NCBI GenBank assembly: GCA_963855995.1
Contig: OY979716.1
Span: 45,899,213 to 45,963,212, forward strand
Source of the DNA: Muricea muricata
Taxonomy: Eukaryota > Cnidaria > Anthozoa > Malacalcyonacea > Plexauridae
Length of the DNA stretch: 64,000 nucleotides
Direction of reading: 5' to 3'
The notes under the pieces were generated by a model. That model made no database searches, was not told the origin of the DNA, and worked only from the letters and a program-made list of their open reading frames with translations. The position numbers and the translations under genes are program-made. How positions within the stretch are numbered: the stretch's first letter is position 1; the number at the start of each line of letters is the position of its first letter. Shown piece by piece: positions 58,828 to 64,000 of the stretch.

Positions 58828-61144
58828 ATGCCTCCTAAGCCTCGCAAATCTCTCGACTCGACGCGATTGCAAAACTCACTTCGTGCAAATATTCTAAACC
58901 TGGTACGTTCATTCTAGTAGACGTTCTTCAATTTGTTTTCTGGCCATTTTGTGCAGTAACGCTGATACATTTCCTATGTGCTTTAACGCTGATGAACTGT
59001 TGTACCTGTAGATTTCCAACCGTTTCCAAGCACTCGCATGTCGTGCTGTGTGGAAGGTCGACAGCGAAGATATAGAACTGGCGAGACATCAAATTGCGTC
59101 GAAACGTTTGCGCCTCGATGACATATTGTCTGCAACACAAGGCGTTCAATTTTACTTCTCTTGCGTTACGAGTGTGATGTGCAACGCGAAGAGCTCCCAA
59201 TCCGTTCCAGCCGAAGGTTCTGCATCGAAGGAAAGTTATCCTGCCATAGCTTTCTTTATTGTGTATAAGAAGTGCGATACGTGTAACGAGTCTACCTTGT
59301 TTTCGGCTTTACACAACGAAGACATGGAGCCAGAAATAACGGCCATTCGAGTGAGAGCACAATTGGCTTCGTACTCCAACAAGGAGATGGAAACCGCCGC
59401 ACGTCAACTCTTTAACGTAGTAAAGGATCACAACAACGGCACTATACAAGAAATGTTGGACGTTTCCAATGTGTACTGCTTTCGAAACGCCCAAGAGTCG
59501 TCGTCTGACAGTGATGAAGAGGAGCTTGATGATCTCCTTCATTCCCAATCCACGCGTTTCCCCCTCCTTCCTTGTTGTCTTTTTGTGGTTAACCTGCAGG
59601 AATTTGGCGATCAACTAACTTCAGCAATCGAAAATCTTCGTTCGGACGGGCTCGTAGTTGAAATGGGTGCAGGACATGGCGTTAATCTGGACAACTCCTG
59701 TTTCGCGTCCGACAGCGACTTGGCCACAACGATCCATCAAATCGATAAGGTGATGACCATCTGCCACCACGCCATATACCGTTCTGACGTGTACGCCAAG
59801 CCAGACGAAGCTTCCGTGACCTTCGTCAGAATGACAGACGTCGCCAGTTATTTGCACTGCCTACTGGGTAACGAGTCGCTTCGTGATAATATGCTTCGAC
59901 ATTTCGCGTCGATACAGAAATTCCTGAGTCATCCCGCGTGCGAAATAATACAACAAATAAAATTCGATCTGGATCTCATCGAGGTAGCAAATGGTTACTG
60001 TTTCTCCATAAAAACGCGAAGCTTCATTCCTTGCCCCATACCCTCGTCAAAGCTGGGCAAACTATCTCCAAGGGCGTTTGTACCATACGACCATACTACC
60101 CCGCCAAATCCCCAGTATTTCCGAGAAGCAATCCTCAACTCCTTCCCAGACGATGACGAGCGTGCAAAGTTTTTGAACAAATTTTACCAGTGCCTTTCCG
60201 CCTTTAACATGCCACACAAGGTGAAAAAGTTGGTCGTGGCAGGTCCAAAAGATTCCGGGAAGACTTCGTGGTCGAACATTTTCCATCGCATTATTCCATC
60301 TGCAGCCATCGCCTCGCTTACGAAAGAAAAACAGTTTTCCGCGGCGATGATAACAAACGACACGCAGCTTGTGATCGTTGATGAATGGTCGGCGAGCACT
60401 ATGGAATCAGACCTCGCAAAGAGCATTTTGCAAGGTGGATGGATGGTGACTGCTGTGAAACACGGAGTACCCCGTACTGTGTTGAACAACAGTCCCTACT
60501 ACATCACGACGAACCACGTGCCAGACTTCGGTGATGAGGACGAAAATGTTAGGAGACGCATCGACATATTCACGACCGAATCCCTACCTCGTCCCAGGCC
60601 AGGCATAAACCGTTGGTTGTACGATCATGCTATGGACTGCATTGCTTGGATCGCGGATGAAATAAATGGCAACCGAGACGTAATTTCTGACACCGAGTTA
60701 TGGTATGAGGGTAGCAATTCTGAACCGCTGACGATCGCCGCAAACGAGGGAGAATTATTGTTCGACAACGCCCAGTTAAGAGCCATTTCGGAAGCCGATC
60801 TTCGTCCCGAAAATGTAGATGAGCCAAATCCACCGGTGATCCACGATACTTTTGCCACGGAGTTTCAAGTGCGACACATGAGACGAAAGCGGAGAAAGGC
60901 ACGACAAACACCAGTCATCGAGAGCGACTCCTCAGACGCGGACATCGAAGTCCCTGCCAACATTTGTACTGCCGCGACATCTTCTCCATCCTCGTTGCAG
61001 CAACCGTTGCCGAACCTAGTAGACGACGAGCATCCAGTAGACCCGGAGGAATTGCTACCACAACCCCACAACCAGGGAGACGGCTGCAGTAATGACGACG
61101 TGGACGAACAGTTCCAAGATGCGCGCGATCAATGGAAATCATAG
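58828..61144 (+). CDS. Superfamily 3 helicase, virus- or transposon-like, two exons
   Basis: Start Met at 58828 (MPPKPRKSLDSTRLQ); exon 58828-58902, intron 58903-59011 (gtacgt..ctgtag, 109 nt), exon 59012-61144, in phase, 735 codons. Residues about 340-375 (DLIEVANGYCFSIKTRSFIPCP) recall the segment before the helicase in D5-like proteins. The SF3 core follows: Walker A GPKDSGKT (436-443), Walker B LVIVDEW (478-484), motif C YYITTNH (521-527), and an Arg cluster VRRRID (539 on). A basic stretch (RRKRRKAR) and an acidic, Pro/Ser-rich tail follow. SF3 helicases unwind DNA at replication origins of small DNA viruses (parvo-, papilloma-type) and related elements. Base composition is visibly richer in G and C than the neighbours, a sign of different origin. 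I cannot name the family; no HUH nuclease motif is evident. The frame ends at a TAG that may not be the original end. Confidence 0.8.
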
Positions 61145-61636
61145 GGCCAAACATTATCACCACCTTCGGAGTTTAACGTGCACACACCACCAAGTGGCTG
61201 GACACTAAATGACGAAAGTTACCTGGCGAGAGTGGCGTCGTTGATCAAATACGGGCTAATTAATTCGGTTTCAAAAGCCCACGTGCACTCATTCTTGGAA
61301 CGTTTGCGAAAGGCCGAGCTACAGAAAACACATGCTGACAAGCAATTCTTCACGACCGCCGACCCATGGATAGACGCGTGGATGCTTCTAACTGGCCGGA
61401 AAAGAGATGTATTCGACGTTAGCAGCTTTGTAAACAACCATCCCGACATATTACCCCACCTTCAGAGCCTTCGACCTGCCGCTAATATACTGGTTTTGAC
61501 CAGTCGCTGTCCCGTCGCCAGAGAATTGGAAAGACAAAGGAGGCAGACTGAAGGGGAGTCGAGCAATAGTCAGCAACGAGAAGAGGTTCCATCCCAGAGT
61601 TACTGGACGGTGGTAAAACGCTGGGTGCCTTGGTAG
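61145..61636 (+). CDS. In-frame continuation after TAG of the helicase gene
   Basis: Directly after the TAG at 61142-61144 the same frame stays open for 163 codons to a second stop at 61636. It has protein-like composition (GWTLNDESYLARVASLIKYGL, HSFLERLRKAELQK, DPWIDAWMLLTGRKRD) and ends SYWTVVKRWVPW. There is no ATG in the first 75 or so codons, so a separate gene is unlikely. More likely it is the C-terminal domain of the helicase protein, either cut off by a nonsense change or reached by stop-codon readthrough. Base composition is the same as in the helicase exon. Function of this domain is unknown to me. Confidence 0.6.
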   Translation, partial: GQTLSPPSEFNVHTPPSGWTLNDESYLARVASLIKYGLINSVSKAHVHSFLERLRKAELQKTHADKQFFTTADPWIDAWMLLTGRKRDVFDVSSFVNNHPDILPHLQSLRPAANILVLTSRCPVARELERQRRQTEGESSNSQQREEVPSQSYWTVVKRWVPW

Positions 61637-61750
61637 AACATAGCTGGCTGACCTGCTGTTAAAATTGTGTGACATTCGCGCCTGCCATTGTTCCTTGTAT
61701 GCATCAGGACCAAAATGATTAAGAACTATTAAGTGTGACCAAGGGTTGAT

Positions 61751-61968
61751 TTCCAGTTACGCGTTTTCCATACGCACGTGTGCGCACGCGAAGATTTAAA
61801 TTTTTCCAAATTTCACACGGGTTCCGACTACTTTCACAAATACAATTTAAATCACATAGAAAACTAAATTCTGCCCTTTTGTACTTCCAGTTGTTCGACA
61901 GGTAACATTTAAATGGGATTTACACTTAACCGTGCGTACACAGTCGTCTGGAAAACGTGTAACTGGAA
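61751..61968. mobile_element. 218-bp MITE-like inverted repeat
   Basis: Ends ttccagttac(g)cgttttcca and tggaaaacgtgtaactggaa are inverted matches over about 36-40 bp with a few mismatches, with AT-rich sequence (tttaaat on both sides) between. No open frame. It lies just 3' of the helicase gene, and could alternatively be a remnant of that gene's own element end. Confidence 0.65.
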
Positions 61969-62189
61969 TACAGCCTGAAGAAAGAGATTAAAAAAAACTA
62001 AAGTGTATATTAATTTTTCTGTTTGTCGTCCTTCTAAGTAACTTTGAAGTTTTTTAATCAGTCGTCGTTTCAACAAACGATTGGGGGAAAAATACCCCTT
62101 TGCAACATTTTTTCCAAGTGACATTAAAAATATATTAACAGTGAACAAGTTTAGTTGTGGAATATTTTGTGTTTTTTAAAACTTAAAAA

Positions 62190-63565
62190 CAATTAAGGCC
62201 AGGCTATAGCACCGATCAAGTAGCCCGTGGCTGAATTTTTTCTAAGTGCCCATTTCAATTAGTGTGTCGAGAAATGGACGGGCTACGGGCTACCCCATAC
62301 TATTCCTAATAAATATGACGGGCTACCCTCGGGCTACCGGCCATAATCACGGGCTACCAATGCTTGTAGCCCGTGGCTGGATTTTTTCTAAGTGTCGTTT
62401 CAACTATTGTAAGAACGAAGAAGTTTGGATGGAAAAAATTCTAAGTGTTCTCTGGCTGTTCGTTTAAGAAAAACTTTAAAAAAAATCAAGGACGGCCTAG
62501 CACCGATCAAGCAGCCCGTGGCTGAATTTTTTCTAAGTGCCCCTTTCAATTAGTGTGTCGAGAAATGGACGGGCTACGGGCTACCCCATACTATTCCTAA
62601 TAAATATGACGGGCCACCCTCGGGCTACCGGCCAAAATCACGGGCTACCAATGCTTGTAGCCCGTGGCTGGTTTTTTCTAAGTGTCGTTCAATATGCTGT
62701 AATAAAATTGAAAAAATTTACTTAACAATATTGTAAGTCTTTAAAGGCTAGTCATATATAGAATCATAAGACTTAGAATTTTTTCCATCCAAACTTCTTC
62801 GTTCTTACAATAGTTGAAACGACACTTAGAAAAAATCCAGCCACGGGCTACAAGCATTGGTAGCCCGTGATTATGGCCGGAAGCCCGAGGGTAGCCCGTC
62901 ATATTTATTAGGAATAGTATGGGGTAGCCCGTAGCCCGTCCATTTCTCGACACACTAATTGAAAGGGGCACTTAGAAAAAATTCAGCCACGGGCTGCTTG
63001 ATCGGTGCTAGGCCGTCCTTGATTTTTTTTAAAGTTTTTCTTAAACGAACAGCCAGAGAACACTTAGAATTTTTTCCATCCAAACTTCTTCGTTCTTACA
63101 ATAGTTGAAACGACACTTAGAAAAAATCCAGCCACGGGCTACAAGCACTGGTAGCCCGTGATTATGGCCGGTAGCCCGAGGGTAGCCCGTCATATTTATT
63201 AGGAATAGTATGGGGTAGCCCGTAGCCCGTCCATTTCTCGACACACTAATTGAAATGGGCACTTAGAAAAAATCCAGCCACGGGCTACTTGATCGGTGCT
63301 AGGCCGTCCTTGAATTTTCTTAAAGTTTTTCTTAAACGAACAGGCAGAGAAGACTTAGAATTTTTTCCATCCAAACTTCTTCGTTCTTGCTATAGTTGAA
63401 ACGACACATAGAAAAAATCCAGCCACGGGCTACAAGCATTGGTAGCCCGTGATTTTGGCCGGTAGCCCGAGGGTAGACCGTCATATTTATTAGGAATAGT
63501 GTGGAGTAGCCCGTAGCCTGTCCATTTCTCGACACACTAATTGAAATGGGCACTTAGAAAAAATG
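62190..63565. repeat. Head-to-head array of about 290-bp GGGCTA units
   Basis: Two units run forward (about 62190-62490 and 62490-62700) and three run in reverse (about 62770-63030, 63030-63320, 63320-63565), around a unique centre of about 70 bp. Units are roughly 93-97 percent alike by eye. Each holds cacgggctac, an 8-nt loop, then gtagcccgtg: a perfect 10-bp hairpin. Further gggctac copies on one strand of each unit add inner structure. The 73-codon frames found in every unit (MPISISVSRNGRATGYPILF) are conserved only because the DNA is. The whole array can fold as one large hairpin of more than 0.5 kb per arm. Confidence 0.9.
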
Positions 63566-63666
63566 GTATACACATTGTGCAAACTTGAAACTTTTTAATT
63601 AATTGCATGTATAGGTTCGTCTCTTCTAATTCTTACATTTTACAAACTTATGGTTACAGTTTACAA
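63566..63666. other. Short AT-rich spacer
   Basis: Unit similarity ends at 63565 and the minus-strand Myb-like gene ends at 63667. Nothing recognisable lies between. Confidence 0.5.
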
Positions 63667-64000
63667 TCACACTAAACTTAAAGCTTCAGCCCTTTTTCTT
63701 AAGGTATTTGGAACACGACATGCATTAAAATGAAATTCAGAATGGCGCAGTATCTTTGACCAACAAACCAAATTTTTTTATTCCTAATCTTATGCAATTG
63801 TCCTCTTCATGTGTAAACCGAATACCCTTACGTCGTGGCGTTATCTGGGAGGAAGATACGATTGGAGTGTCTTTCTGCACATCGTCTCCTGCAGCTGAGG
63901 ACTGCTCGAACGTGTCGTCTTGTTCGTCCAAGTTCTTACCCTCTACGACTAATTTTTCCATGCACTGGCGACCTCTCATAGCTATTTCTCGCGAACGTTT
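63667..64000 (-). pseudogene. C-terminal Myb/SANT-like domain gene, one frameshift, cut by the window edge
   Basis: On the minus strand the frame enters from beyond 64000 (KRSREIAMRGRQCMEK) and reads an acidic linker, then RRKGIRFTHEEDNCIRLGIKKFGL, the first helix of a Myb/SANT-like DNA-binding domain. One base out of frame, at about 63765, it continues WSKILRHSEFHFNACRVPNTLRKRAEALSLV and a stop at 63667. The spacing Trp..Leu and Arg-Lys-rich third helix fit telobox/Myb-type domains, and I remember similar domains in invertebrate repeat-borne proteins. The single-base shift (in gtttgttggtc) probably inactivates this copy, unless the domain is normally made through splicing. Only the end of the gene is in view. 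Confidence 0.65.

Noticed and set aside
58828-61144. Helicase gene as bacterial or phage contamination
   Set aside because: The 5' exon and gt..ag intron join in phase, no ribosome-binding site or operon neighbours exist, and flanks are typical eukaryotic repeats.
62246-63553. Five 73-80-codon frames with nearly the same sequence (MPISISVSRNGRATGYPILF...)
   Set aside because: They follow from the repeated DNA unit. No codon-biased change pattern or known domain, and each unit is full of hairpins.

Overview
The window reads as a repeat-dense piece of an AT-rich invertebrate genome, most likely a cnidarian or a sponge. Coding regions are spliced (GT..AG introns can be placed), several retrotransposon and DNA-transposon families lie nested in one another, and no operon, rRNA or tRNA is evident. 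The placement rests on family resemblance from memory and is an inference. Almost every recognisable protein is of mobile or virus-like origin; no ordinary single-copy host gene is seen.

Region by region: 1-15.5 kb holds three copies (A, B, C) of one Tx1/L1-like LINE, head to tail on the minus strand. Copy B is nearly full length with an open 1181-aa endonuclease/reverse transcriptase; A and C are broken, and C has lost the second Asp of its YADD motif. 15.5-25 kb holds a repeat arm, a 34-bp-stem hairpin, a broken CR1/L2-type LINE, and a TNP2-type transposase split around a decayed hAT transposase. 25.1-46.3 kb is bounded by inverted arms of about 2.3-2.6 kb (candidate 4-bp target duplication CAAA). 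Its interior holds several fold-back repeats. Its right arm is interrupted by a 5'-truncated LINE, which is in turn interrupted by a 4,453-bp transposon.

That 4,453-bp transposon (39640-44092) is the most striking object. It has about 205-bp terminal inverted repeats and an exact 8-bp target duplication (actgtgct). Inside are two convergent spliced genes: a four-exon DDE integrase of the rve/rva_4 type, and an alpha-kinase (MHCK/vwkA-like) whose catalytic motifs look complete. The kinase therefore appears to be cargo of a mobile element.

46.3-53.2 kb holds decayed genes of an uncharacterised element family, including an RPA-like OB-fold protein, plus a ZBED-type hAT transposon (49536-52283) with exact ends and an 8-bp duplication. 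53.2-55.7 kb is intergenic and ends in an AGGATCCT palindrome array. 56-58.5 kb is a second TNP2-like transposase with one clear intron. 58.8-61.6 kb is a more GC-balanced gene for a superfamily 3 helicase: a 5' exon, a 109-nt intron and a long exon, followed after one in-frame TAG by about 163 further open codons. 62.2-63.6 kb is a head-to-head array of about 290-bp units full of GGGCTA hairpins. The right edge carries the end of a minus-strand Myb/SANT-like gene.

Nesting gives an order of events: long-TIR element, then LINE, then integrase/alpha-kinase transposon.
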